This document shows, piece after piece, positions 1-6,675 of a stretch of 16,554 bases of DNA (positions are counted from its first letter, which is position 1; each line of letters opens with the position of its first letter). The notes under the pieces are model-generated. The model did not search any database and was not told the DNA's origin. It was given only the letters and a program-made list of their open reading frames with translations. This DNA is from Prevotella sp. (GTDB lineage Bacteria; Bacteroidota; Bacteroidia; Bacteroidales; Bacteroidaceae), in the NCBI GenBank assembly GCA_021636625.1, contig JAJWLX010000072.1, positions 1-16,554 on the forward strand. The letters run 5' to 3'. Position numbers and translations under genes: made by a program.

Positions 1-635
1 TCTACAAGGCTTTGGAAGACATCGCCCGCGACACTAAGCTCACTCCAGAGGAGCGCCAGGAGATGAAGAAATACACCCGCTTGGCAGATGCATTCACACC
101 ATTGGCTAAGGGTATGAACTCAGAGTATGCTAACCAGAATGCATACGATGCCATCAGCATCCACGGTGGTTCTGGTTTCATCATGGAGTACAAGTGCCAG
201 CGCCTGTTCCGTGATGCCCGCATCTTCTCTATCTACGAGGGTACTACTCAGTTGCAGGTTGTTGCAGCCATCCGCTACATCACCAACGGCACTTACCTCA
301 GCATCATCAAGGAGATGTTGGAGAGCGAGGTATCAGATGATTTGAAGGCATTGAAGGAGCGTGTAGCTAAGCTCGTAGAACTTTACGAGGCAGCCATCAA
401 CAAGGTGAAGGAAGCTAACGATCAGGCAGTTCACGACTTCCTGGCCCGCCGTCTCTACAACATGACTGGCGACATCGTAATGTCTCTCCTCATCCTCGAC
501 GATGCAACCAAGGCACCAGAGATGTTTGCCAAGAGTGCCAACGTATATGTTCGCATGGCAGAGGAGGAAGTTCTCGGTCATTCAGCATACATCCAGAACT
601 TCAAGGCAGAAGACTTGGAGAGCTTCAAGGCGTAA
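1..635 (+). CDS. Acyl-CoA dehydrogenase, C-terminal part (5' end outside window)
   Basis: This is a flavoprotein that oxidises an acyl-CoA to the trans-2-enoyl-CoA and normally passes electrons to ETF. About 210 residues are present. The reading frame is open to the left edge (first full codon at base 3), so the TTG near base 12 is internal. The C-terminal helical domain of the family is clear. The stretch AISIHGGSGFIMEY is followed by RLFRDARI and then IYEGTTQLQ, where the glutamate at bases 237-239 matches the catalytic base of short- and medium-chain acyl-CoA dehydrogenases (the YEGT motif). About 130 further residues after this motif point to the longer family version with an extra C-terminal helical domain. 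Bacteroidales relatives often lie beside etfAB, but those genes would be outside the window. Substrate chain length cannot be told. Codon use is GC-richer than in the defence genes further right, as expected for a core gene. It ends at a strong terminator. Confidence 0.93.
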   Translation, partial: YKALEDIARDTKLTPEERQEMKKYTRLADAFTPLAKGMNSEYANQNAYDAISIHGGSGFIMEYKCQRLFRDARIFSIYEGTTQLQVVAAIRYITNGTYLSIIKEMLESEVSDDLKALKERVAKLVELYEAAINKVKEANDQAVHDFLARRLYNMTGDIVMSLLILDDATKAPEMFAKSANVYVRMAEEEVLGHSAYIQNFKAEDLESFKA

Positions 636-660
636 GACATTTATAAGAATCAGATAATTT

Positions 661-700
661 AAAAAGTCCGTGGGCAAATGAATGTTCACGGACTTTTTTT
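661..700. terminator. Bidirectional intrinsic terminator between convergent genes
   Basis: AAAAAGTCCGTG (661-672) pairs perfectly with CACGGACTTTTT (687-698) around a 14-nt loop. There is a T-run for the plus strand and, because of the A-run on the left, also for the minus strand. It lies between the acyl-CoA dehydrogenase stop (635) and the stop of the minus-strand DUF5675 gene (728), so it can serve both. Confidence 0.9.
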
Positions 701-727
701 ATATAAGATGGCAGCGCACTGCAAAAT

Positions 728-1288
728 TTAGATGATGGTAATCCAGATACCTTCCCCCTGATTCTCAGCCGCCTGGATGCGCTTCATCAGACGATGGAGC
801 CAGATACGGGAGTTCACCACCATACCCTTCAGCTTATTCTCACCCACCAGGATGCAGCCCTGGGTATCGTCGGGATAGTTGCCGGCATGGATGCGGATGC
901 CCTCGAAACCGGGAACACCCTGCACATACGGCAGCCATTCCTTGAAACGGGGCGACTTGGTGATGAGCACACGATACGAGCCTTCAGGGATGGCGGTATG
1001 ACCCGGAATCTTTCTTGCCACCTTGCCGCTCTCTCTACTGAACCGGGCATTCACTTCCCCGGGCTTCAGCGCTATCCCCTTCAGGTTGCGCCACGTAGGC
1101 TCCATGGTATCACAGAAGTAGCTGTCATCAGACAACTTCTTCAAGTCGAAACGATGCTCGAAGCTGCGCTTGTCGCCTGCATTCTTGCCCGACAGCGCCT
1201 TGCGCTTCACATCACCATCAGCCAACAGATACAGTCGGCCGATGGTATAAGTATTCTTCTTCGCTATACGCTCTAAAACTATTTCCAT
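728..1288 (-). CDS. DUF5675 family protein
   Basis: This 186-aa protein has the conserved core of DUF5675: TIGRLYL near residues 15-21, FCDTMEPTWR near 58-67, GHTAIPEGSYRV near 96-107, and VPGFEGIRIHAGN followed by DDTQGCILVG at about 125-149, with conserved His134 and Cys145. The biochemical role of the family is not established; it is common in phage and mobile-element modules, sometimes near lysis or peptidoglycan genes. Between the first two core motifs there is an insertion of about 30 basic residues (22-55) that seems longer than usual. I chose the ATG at 1288 rather than the TTG at 1294, since the family normally starts close to this point; no clear Shine-Dalgarno is visible, as is common in Bacteroidetes. 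It is the last gene of the minus-strand operon led by the BRO-N-like gene, 51 nt after the primase stop. In many Bacteroidales a similar primase gene is followed by an amidase, so this may be an analogous cell-wall-related partner (inference). Confidence 0.75.
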   Translation of the reverse strand: MEIVLERIAKKNTYTIGRLYLLADGDVKRKALSGKNAGDKRSFEHRFDLKKLSDDSYFCDTMEPTWRNLKGIALKPGEVNARFSRESGKVARKIPGHTAIPEGSYRVLITKSPRFKEWLPYVQGVPGFEGIRIHAGNYPDDTQGCILVGENKLKGMVVNSRIWLHRLMKRIQAAENQGEGIWITII

Positions 1289-1339
1289 ATACAATAGATT
1301 TTTCGTTCATTATTTTCAAGAAAATTTTTCTGATGCGAT

Positions 1340-3949
1340 TCATTCCCCACTCTTGGAATGGGTCTTGATAAAAACTGAGTATTTGAGTAACTGAGTATTT
1401 GAGTCATTCTCCTTCACCTTGATGTAGCCACGGAAGAGCCAGTTGTTCAGCATCTTCATCGTGCCCTTCGCACTCATCTTATGCTCAACTCTCAAGGCTT
1501 CCACCTGCTGATAGTTGAACTCCTCTGGCAGGAATCCCAGGATACTTGCCGGACCTCTCTTGCTCTCCTGATCGCACTCCTGTTCCGCCTTCTTGATGGC
1601 ATCACCGAAGAAACGCATCTTGCAGTAGAGGTCGTAACACTCGCTCCAGCGGATGAAATCCTCAATCTCAGGCTCCCACTGGTAACCATTCGCCACATAG
1701 AGCACACATGCCTTCAGATAGCCGATTACGTTGGCACGGAAACTCAGATTCTCATAGACCCTGTCCTGCGACAGACGGGAGAATTCCGCATTCTCATCCT
1801 TCAGCACCTCGGCAAGATGAAAAGCCTCCTTGCACTCCACCAGCCCCGAAGCCATACAGAGATTATCGATGTAAGGTTTCAGAGAATTTCTGAAATCCTC
1901 ATCATAGGTTCCATAGATGGGAATGTCCTCGCCGATCTCTCTTTCGGGGATGGTACAGAAGTTGATACGGGAAACCGGACCATCGGTCAGCACTCGCTTG
2001 AAATACCTGATGCCTTTATGGATGGTGGTAGAAGCATTCCAGTTGAAGCGGATGGTAACACGCTCGGTTACACTTTGGGTTCCTACTCGCGTTTGTCCAT
2101 ATAAGTTATCCGGGTCAAAGGCGAGGCACATAATGCGGAACTGCTGATAACCGCTACCTTTGAGTGCATCAAACTGGTCGATTTCGTTCAGCGAAGTATA
2201 AAGGAAATGTTCCTTGGCTTCAGCGGTACGCATCACGAAGGCAGGGTTGGTCATATCGGCATCAATCTCCTGGATAATCAGATTCTCAGGGCGTTTGCGC
2301 TTATCCTTGTTGGCACCCTTGCGCATCATTTCATCCTTCCATTCCTTCTCACGCTTCAGGTTTTCCTGGTCACGCTTACGGATATCCTCCATGATGAAAT
2401 CGATAGATTTCTGTACACAACTTTTACCCGCACCTGTACCTGCAAGCAGACAGGTCATCAGGGTAGCTTCGTGCTCCACGTTGTCGATATATCTGAATCT
2501 GGTTCTCCAGAGATGGGTAGCGAGCGAAGGAAAAATGGCGTGCGCCACAGCAGGCTGATAGATTTCCGGAGTCTTGGATATCAGCAGCTCCACCAGCTTC
2601 GGAAGCTTCTTGGGCATCGGAGGAGGAGCAGGATACTCCTCGTCTTCGGAACTTTGAACTTTGAGATTTGAACTTTGAACTGTATGATTAGCATTTCCTG
2701 CCATTTGCCCCATAAAGCCCCCCGCCAGGTTTGCCGGAGATTTGCAATCCCCGGCAAACAAGCTCTTAGCCGCCTGCTCCGCCAAGGCATTCACCCGAAT
2801 CACATCCCTAGAAAACGGCTTGGAGCTATCCCCATATTTCGCATAGAAATCGTGAATCAGCTGATGGCAGTCATTCTCCTGATAATAGCTCGGCATTCTC
2901 TTCGCCACCACCTTCATCAGCTCCTCCTCACTCATCACACGAGAAGCGCCAGCGCTCATAATGGCGAGCAGAGAGGAGTGTCTTGACCCGATGGTATCAA
3001 TATTCATCCCCTTGAGTCCTGCGGATTCCTGGAAGAGGGCGAAGGCTATCAGATTTTTGGCATCAACTTGCCCTGCTTCTTGGGCTGCCAGTCCGCCAGC
3101 TTTCTGAGCATCTCCAGTATGGCTGATATAATCATCATCAGCACGATGGCTATTACCAGGTTGGGCAGGCTGAATAGCAGCGCCAGAAGAAACAGCAGAA
3201 TGGCTGTCAGTGCCCTGAAATCGATTGTCTTGAACATTTGAATCTGTATTTTGAATTTGAAATATTGTATTAGGAGTCCCCTTCCCGTCAATCGTAAGCC
3301 CACGCTTCAGGAAAGCCTCTCTGCGGGCTTGAATCTCCTCATCCGGCAGCACCCCATACCACTCCTTCGAGCGGTAAATCTCGGAGTCCTTATCCGTGAT
3401 AAAGATGATTCGCTCCGGCGTGATGCAGCTTTTATCGTAGGGAATCCCAGCCGCCTCGCAATATGCCTTCTGCGTCTCCTCTATCGTCATACCCATCGGC
3501 ATACGGATATCAATATGCAGCTTCTTTCTAGCCGAATACTCCAGATGCAGCAGCTTCCCCTTCCATATCGTGTTGCTGCAGTTCAGCTCACGAGCCTTCT
3601 CCAGTGCAGCATTCACATAATCCACATCATCCACATCAATAGTCGTCTGGAAGAGGAAACTTTCAGGATCCGCATCCTCACTAGAGCGGTGATTATTCCT
3701 GAATCTGTAATAATGAATCGCACGGATAGGCAGCTGTCTTTTCAGCCCCTCCTTCGCCTTCTTCACCGCCTTTTCATCACCAGCATCTACGCCGGGAATC
3801 GCCTTCTCCCCACGTATCTGCGCAATCACACCCTTCAGCCACGGCTGAACAATCAGGGTGTCATAGACATACAGGGGCTGGGAAGAATTCAATCTTCCCA
3901 TATTGCCCTTGCGTGCCGGATTCAGCGCCATTACTTGTACTGTTCCCAT
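1340..3949 (-). CDS. Primase/P-loop ATPase replication protein of mobile-element type
   Basis: This is an 869-aa protein of two parts. Residues about 75-225 look like an archaeo-eukaryotic-type primase domain: an acidic motif TTIDVDDVD with Asp105 and Asp107, then KKLHIDI with His145 (the s-x-H type motif), then ERIIFITD. The segment of about residues 230-460 is low in complexity and partly made of a heptamer DNA repeat. Residues about 470-790 resemble DUF3987-like P-loop ATPases, with Walker A AGTGAGKS (Lys509) and a Walker B-like NEID (Glu589, Asp591). Such proteins prime and unwind DNA in phages, plasmids and integrative elements; the exact family needs a profile search. The ATG at 3949 overlaps the preceding gene by 19 nt, so the two are probably translationally coupled. 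The last 15-20 residues are encoded by two copies of a 16-bp repeat found elsewhere in the window, so the C terminus may be altered from the ancestral one. Confidence 0.7.
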   Translation of the reverse strand: MGTVQVMALNPARKGNMGRLNSSQPLYVYDTLIVQPWLKGVIAQIRGEKAIPGVDAGDEKAVKKAKEGLKRQLPIRAIHYYRFRNNHRSSEDADPESFLFQTTIDVDDVDYVNAALEKARELNCSNTIWKGKLLHLEYSARKKLHIDIRMPMGMTIEETQKAYCEAAGIPYDKSCITPERIIFITDKDSEIYRSKEWYGVLPDEEIQARREAFLKRGLTIDGKGTPNTIFQIQNTDSNVQDNRFQGTDSHSAVSSGAAIQPAQPGNSHRADDDYISHTGDAQKAGGLAAQEAGQVDAKNLIAFALFQESAGLKGMNIDTIGSRHSSLLAIMSAGASRVMSEEELMKVVAKRMPSYYQENDCHQLIHDFYAKYGDSSKPFSRDVIRVNALAEQAAKSLFAGDCKSPANLAGGFMGQMAGNANHTVQSSNLKVQSSEDEEYPAPPPMPKKLPKLVELLISKTPEIYQPAVAHAIFPSLATHLWRTRFRYIDNVEHEATLMTCLLAGTGAGKSCVQKSIDFIMEDIRKRDQENLKREKEWKDEMMRKGANKDKRKRPENLIIQEIDADMTNPAFVMRTAEAKEHFLYTSLNEIDQFDALKGSGYQQFRIMCLAFDPDNLYGQTRVGTQSVTERVTIRFNWNASTTIHKGIRYFKRVLTDGPVSRINFCTIPEREIGEDIPIYGTYDEDFRNSLKPYIDNLCMASGLVECKEAFHLAEVLKDENAEFSRLSQDRVYENLSFRANVIGYLKACVLYVANGYQWEPEIEDFIRWSECYDLYCKMRFFGDAIKKAEQECDQESKRGPASILGFLPEEFNYQQVEALRVEHKMSAKGTMKMLNNWLFRGYIKVKENDSNTQLLKYSVFIKTHSKSGE
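1373..1404 (-). repeat. Two tandem 16-bp units inside the primase 3' end
   Basis: AACTGAGTATTTGAGT occurs twice in direct tandem (1373-1388 and 1389-1404). On the coding strand it reads ACTCAAATACTCAGTT and encodes the SNTQLLKYSV region near the C terminus of the primase-like protein. The same unit, with one substitution, is found twice at 16450-16481 in the other orientation. Confidence 0.85.
2653..2680 (-). repeat. Heptamer repeat (GTTCAAA)n within the primase linker
   Basis: Four consecutive 7-bp units are read on the coding strand: GTTCAAA, GTTCAAA, TCTCAAA, GTTCAAA; a fifth, decayed unit follows. It encodes VQSSNLKVQ around residue 424, in the linker between the primase-like and ATPase domains. 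A unit length of 7 means that three units restore the frame, so only gains or losses of three units keep the protein intact. Confidence 0.8.
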
Positions 3950-4365
3950 GCTATATTCTCCTTGAAATGTTTAGCTTTGCCCTTCATCTCCATCATCTCT
4001 TTGTAGAGATATTTCAGAATATCCGACTTGTTCATCTCCTTCGGAAAAGAGAAGGAAACGAACACACGCTGCAGCGAGGTACGGAGGGCGCCATGCGAGG
4101 TATGGATAATCTCGGTATAAAGCTTCCCGCCCGACTGAGCGTAAGGTTTGAAGTCGAGCTGGTCGCCATGCTCGCCACCGCTGCAGATCATTCTGCCCGG
4201 AATCACCTTAGCCACCTCGCAGATGGTCTCCGTATCGTTCCAGGGAGCCTTACGGATAGCTACGTTACCACACTCGTCAGTAATGATACTGGCATCTACC
4301 TTCTGGGCGTTCAAAAGCGCCTGTACAGCAGCCTCTGCGGCTGCAGAAAAACTTTTCTTGCTCAT
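3931..4365 (-). CDS. Conserved-looking small protein of the primase operon, function unknown
   Basis: This 144-aa soluble protein has no signal peptide or membrane segment. I do not recognise a family. The N-terminal 25 residues form an alanine-rich amphipathic helix (SKKSFSAAAEAAVQALLNAQ). The middle holds a glycine/histidine turn (PGRMICSGGEHGDQLDF), and the C-terminal third is a charged, lysine-rich helix with KYLYKEMMEMKGKAKHFKEN. It lies between the BRO-N-like gene (30 nt upstream) and the primase-like gene, whose ATG it overlaps by 19 nt. A role with that replication protein is therefore likely but inferred. The ATG at 4365 is the only good start. Confidence 0.72.
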   Translation of the reverse strand: MSKKSFSAAAEAAVQALLNAQKVDASIITDECGNVAIRKAPWNDTETICEVAKVIPGRMICSGGEHGDQLDFKPYAQSGGKLYTEIIHTSHGALRTSLQRVFVSFSFPKEMNKSDILKYLYKEMMEMKGKAKHFKENIAWEQYK

Positions 4366-4394
4366 ATATATTGAAGTTTTAGAAAGAAATGTTG

Positions 4395-4907
4395 TTAATC
4401 AAAAATCTGGTCATTGATGGTCAGGATTCTGCCATTGAAGCGGACATCGATGGGGGTGACTTCTGAATTGTCCGACAGCAGGAAGACTCCAGAAGCACAG
4501 TAACAATGAACAAACATTTTGTTGTTCAAACTGTCCTTGATAAATCCCAGCAACCATTTGGCAATCAACTTATCACCACGTTTCTGCGGGTTCACCATAT
4601 CGGTCACCATCACCTCATCGCAGAAGTTATAATCTACGGCAACGTTTTTCTTTCTTCGGTTAGAGGTCATCATTTCCAAATCAAGGAAGAAGGTTCTGAA
4701 TTCTACTTCCTTCTTTGGCTCCATCACGATGTTGAAGTTTCTCACTTCGCCCTCCGAATCAGCAACAATCTGATAGAGATCTTCGGGTGTCTTGTCAAAT
4801 ACTCGCTGCAAGTCGCTCATGTTGAAGAAGAGTTTGCCCCCAGCTGTCAGCACTCTCATCTTTCCATATTGAGGATGCTCGAAATAATATGGTTTTATCA
4901 CGTTCAT
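4395..4907 (-). CDS. BRO-N-like small protein, first gene of the primase operon
   Basis: This is a 170-aa protein from the ATG at 4907; an upstream ATG-less extension to 4943 is in frame but looks non-coding. The beginning (YYFEHPQYGKMRVLTAGGKLFFNMSDLQRVF) has the pattern of BRO-N domains of phage antirepressors: F-x-x-x-x-G-x-[LM]-R-V-L, then a Gly turn, then an aromatic residue, then D-L/V with a hydrophobic helix. The rest, with a basic MMTSNRRKKN stretch near residue 80, I do not recognise. BRO-N proteins bind DNA and often control phage or element genes, so this could be the regulator or a replication accessory of the operon. The assignment rests on pattern only and is modest; existence of the gene is well supported by its length and position between a promoter/leader and the next gene. 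Confidence 0.6.
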   Translation of the reverse strand: MNVIKPYYFEHPQYGKMRVLTAGGKLFFNMSDLQRVFDKTPEDLYQIVADSEGEVRNFNIVMEPKKEVEFRTFFLDLEMMTSNRRKKNVAVDYNFCDEVMVTDMVNPQKRGDKLIAKWLLGFIKDSLNNKMFVHCYCASGVFLLSDNSEVTPIDVRFNGRILTINDQIFD

Positions 4908-4953
4908 TATTTGATATATTATAATCGTTGGGGCTGCGACCATCCGCTAAATT

Positions 4954-4975
4954 CCGTACCAGGAAATGGTACCGG
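4954..4975 (-). promoter_or_regulatory. Small leader hairpin centred on GTACC/GGTAC
   Basis: CCGTACC (4954-4960) and GGTACCGG (4968-4975) form a short stem with one bulged base and a 7-nt loop. It is in the untranslated leader about 45 nt before the BRO-N-like start codon. The function is unknown. Confidence 0.4.
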
Positions 4976-4993
4976 TTTTCCATATACAGAAAA

Positions 4994-5029
4994 GCCCCGC
5001 AACCAGACTTTATCATCTGATTGCGAGGC
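4994..5029 (-). promoter_or_regulatory. Terminator-like leader hairpin (possible attenuator) of the primase operon
   Basis: On the minus strand GCCTCGCAATCAGA pairs over 14 bp with TCTGGTTGCGGGGC around an 8-nt loop, followed directly by TTTT. Two of the pairs are U-G wobbles only in the minus-strand RNA (they are A-C mismatches on the plus strand), which argues that the RNA of this strand is the functional form. It directly abuts a TAnnTTTG box. It could be an early terminator/attenuator of the operon or the terminator of something ending here. Confidence 0.6.
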
Positions 5030-5036
5030 AAAGGTA
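5029..5036 (-). promoter_or_regulatory. Bacteroidetes -7 box TACCTTTG for the primase operon
   Basis: TACCTTTG on the minus strand matches the Bacteroidetes TAnnTTTG element perfectly. A matching -33 TTTG at the usual 19-21 nt distance is not seen, so the promoter is weaker evidence than the three others in this window. Confidence 0.5.
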
Positions 5037-5076
5037 CGGCGAATTTGCCGTTAAATTGACTAAAGTTTATGTACGT

Positions 5077-5105
5077 TAGGAAGATTAATTCTTCGCATCT
5101 TCCTA
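5077..5105 (-). terminator. Possible terminator after the 162-aa protein gene
   Basis: TAGGAAGAT (5077-5085) pairs over 9 bp with ATCTTCCTA (5097-5105) around an 11-nt loop, 16 nt beyond the stop of the minus-strand gene at 5121. There is no clear T-run, so it is only a candidate. Confidence 0.4.
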
Positions 5106-5120
5106 TATATCAAACACTTA

Positions 5121-5609
5121 CTACAATAAAATATTTTTGATTTTTTTTGCGTCATTAGGCCAAGCCTTATAAGACTCATAGCAGGAAACAGATTTGCTCA
5201 CAGCTACCTTTGCAGAACTCTCCATACTCTCAGCATTAGAAAATATAGCTCTAAACTCCATCCACATAATTCGGTTGGAAGAAGGATGCTTGATATTCAA
5301 AAGGTCAGAAACAATATAGACCATATAACCATATTCTGCCTGAGATACATCCCAAACGTAAGAAGAGCCTTCGGTATGGGTATATCCATTTTCTGCTAAC
5401 TTTTTGAAAATAGCTTTCGCTTTCTCTGTCTTGAATTTTGGGTCAACGCCCTGCGGATCCTGTGTTGTTGATGCGTGTGCCGTATCCTTCTTCAGAATAT
5501 CGCCCAATTTGGCATTATCGCCAAATACAATTTGGCAATCAGTAAAAATGAACGATGCACCACTATTCTGGTACTTTGCTAATGCTTCTAATACTTTTAT
5601 TGTTTCCAT
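5121..5609 (-). CDS. Protein of unknown function (162 aa) downstream of the structured RNA element
   Basis: I do not recognise this protein. It is predicted soluble, with no signal peptide or membrane span. The N-terminal half has METIKVLEALAKYQ, a short helix, then ASFIFTDCQIVFGDNAKLGDIL and a charged helix with KFKTEKAKAIFKKLAENGY. The middle is aromatic (YVWDVSQAEYGYMVYIV) and the end is lysine-rich. The start ATG at 5609 is clear, and no upstream in-frame start exists before the AT-rich run. The gene follows a 365-nt leader containing the folded element at 5670-5884 on the same strand, and precedes the primase operon, from which a promoter and hairpins separate it. A function linked to the RNA is speculation. 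Confidence 0.7.
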   Translation of the reverse strand: METIKVLEALAKYQNSGASFIFTDCQIVFGDNAKLGDILKKDTAHASTTQDPQGVDPKFKTEKAKAIFKKLAENGYTHTEGSSYVWDVSQAEYGYMVYIVSDLLNIKHPSSNRIMWMEFRAIFSNAESMESSAKVAVSKSVSCYESYKAWPNDAKKIKNILL

Positions 5610-5669
5610 TAAACGTATCGATTTTTTTTGAATGTCTTAGTTATTTATTATTGAACCCTCAATTATGAA

Positions 5670-5884
5670 GCCGATAGGATAGAGTGCCTTTCGTGATGGG
5701 CGCAGGGGTGCTGTAAAAGCCGGCTACGCCCTAAGCTATAATGAATCTGCCATATTTATCATTATAATTGTCCACTCCGCTTATAGAAGTATTGTGGTGG
5801 TTAAAAAATAAGCCTGTTGCGCTAACAACTAATGAGGGCGTTAGCAAGGTCTGTTCGATTAGGGGGCTATCTCTTCCTATCGGC
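5670..5884 (-). ncRNA. Candidate structured RNA or cis-regulatory leader, multi-stem, unknown class
   Basis: This gap between two minus-strand genes has no ORF and folds well. A closing stem pairs GCCGATAGGA (5670-5679) with TCCTATCGGC (5875-5884), 10 bp, extended by AGAG/CTCT after one bulge. Inside are four hairpins: GGGCGCAG/CTACGCCC (5698-5705 with 5724-5731), TATAATGA/TCATTATA (5737-5744 with 5759-5766), CCAC/GTGG (5772-5775 with 5794-5797) and GCTAAC/GTTAGC (5821-5826 with 5840-5845). In the first hairpin one position is C-A on the plus strand but G-U on the minus strand, favouring minus-strand RNA. I do not recognise a class: RNase P, tmRNA, SRP and hammerhead motifs are absent. Alternatives are a small MITE-like element with imperfect terminal inverted repeats, or a long 5' leader controlling the 162-aa gene that starts at 5609. 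No confident promoter was seen just upstream. Confidence 0.5.
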
Positions 5885-5974
5885 AAGCAGATAACCAAAA
5901 TTTCGTTTAGTTACTTTCTGTTTCTGCTAAATATTTAAAGTTAATACAATAACCTAATGATTCATTTCTGTTTC

Positions 5975-6400
5975 CTAGGTATTCTTAATTATGTCAGGGT
6001 TATACGTTATTCTCAAGTCCTCGCCCATATTATATAAGGTCAGGCAGGCATCAGCCTGGTATCCTAGGGCGCTCTTGTAGCTTTCTTCGTACTCTGATAT
6101 TTTTTCTAGTTTTTCACGCTTAATCTCTTCATCGTTTATCCGATTCACTTTTGCACGATATTCGCCAAGATAATAAGCGATGGCAGATCTCATTTTATCA
6201 AGTGTATATTGAGAGACAGTCAGATTCTCCTGCTTCAGCTTGTCCAACGTCTTATGGTCAAGCTTAAAATCTTTTTCCAAGCGAGAAGCCACAATGATCT
6301 TATCAGCCACTAGGGAGTTAAGAAGCTTGCTCAGCCTCTTGATTCCTTCATGCCTTATGAAGTCGTTATGGTTAATATGTACTTGATTAAGATCTGTCAT
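5975..6400 (-). CDS. Small helical protein of unknown function (141 aa)
   Basis: This is a soluble, almost entirely helical, charged protein. Around residues 45-85 the order RLEKDFKLDHKTLDKLKQEN, then TVSQYTLDKMRSAIAYYLGE, resembles the helix-turn-helix spacing of small DNA-binding proteins (inference, weak). Residues 85-115 form a charged coiled-coil-like helix. Its ATG at 6400 sits 15 nt after a TACCTTTG promoter box. The gene stands upstream of the structured element at 5670-5884 and the 162-aa gene, all on the same strand; whether they form one transcript is not known. I know no family for it. Confidence 0.7.
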   Translation of the reverse strand: MTDLNQVHINHNDFIRHEGIKRLSKLLNSLVADKIIVASRLEKDFKLDHKTLDKLKQENLTVSQYTLDKMRSAIAYYLGEYRAKVNRINDEEIKREKLEKISEYEESYKSALGYQADACLTLYNMGEDLRITYNPDIIKNT

Positions 6401-6414
6401 ATTGTTTTTTCAGA

Positions 6415-6446
6415 CAAAGGTAAAGAAAAGGATTAATTTATGCAAT
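6415..6446 (-). promoter_or_regulatory. Promoter of the 141-aa protein gene
   Basis: On the minus strand TACCTTTG (6415-6422) is preceded 20 nt upstream by TTG (6443-6445), the Bacteroidetes sigma-ABfr layout. Transcription would begin about 10 nt before the ATG at 6400. Confidence 0.7.
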
Positions 6447-6532
6447 AGAGTTGGGCATCTCTATGATTCCCTAGTATTTAAGAACTTTTAGCAATAGTTA
6501 TACCTGGTTTAAAGTTAAATAAGGTGTTTTAC

Positions 6533-6578
6533 AAAAAAAAGAGAGGAAGTGAGCATTTTTAGTGCTACACTTCCTCTC
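6533..6578 (-). terminator. Strong terminator for the Mrr-like gene transcript
   Basis: GAGAGGAAGTG (6541-6551) pairs perfectly with CACTTCCTCTC (6568-6578), extended by AGC/GCT with one bulge. On the minus strand the hairpin is followed by eight T's. It ends transcripts arriving from the gene at 6821-7921. Confidence 0.85.
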
Positions 6579-6579
6579 G

Positions 6580-6657
6580 CCCTGAAAGGATGGAAGTTCC
6601 CAGTCCCACACGCCCAGAAAGGGCAGAAACTCCTAGCCCAGGGCTTTGCTCTGGGCT
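6580..6657 (-). repeat. REP-like palindromic repeat, copy 1
   Basis: The region carries nested palindromes: CTAGCCCAGGGC with GCTCTGGGCTAG (one G-T), and GCCC/GGGC hairpins. Bases 6604-6644 match 15156-15196 in inverted orientation over 41 bp with 3 mismatches. Such short GC-rich palindromes in AT-rich surroundings are typical of dispersed REP/BIME-like repeats. No transposase (RAYT) is in the window. Confidence 0.75.
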
Positions 6658-6675
6658 AGCTTATATGATAGTATC

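Noticed and set aside
794..1276. Plus-strand open frame opposite the DUF5675 gene
   Set aside because: The minus strand carries conserved DUF5675 motifs; the plus frame has no recognisable features.
4795..5031. Minus-strand 78-codon ORF over the leader hairpins
   Set aside because: It overlaps the BRO-N-like gene in another frame and its first codons are the leader hairpin, which explains its sequence better.
5831..5845. Hammerhead ribozyme (CUAAUGAG near the GTTAGC arm)
   Set aside because: The conserved GAAA and the needed three-stem geometry are missing, and the core base differs from CUGAUGA.
5670..5884. Retron or group II intron RNA
   Set aside because: No reverse transcriptase is encoded in the window, and no domain V or msr/msd signature was seen.
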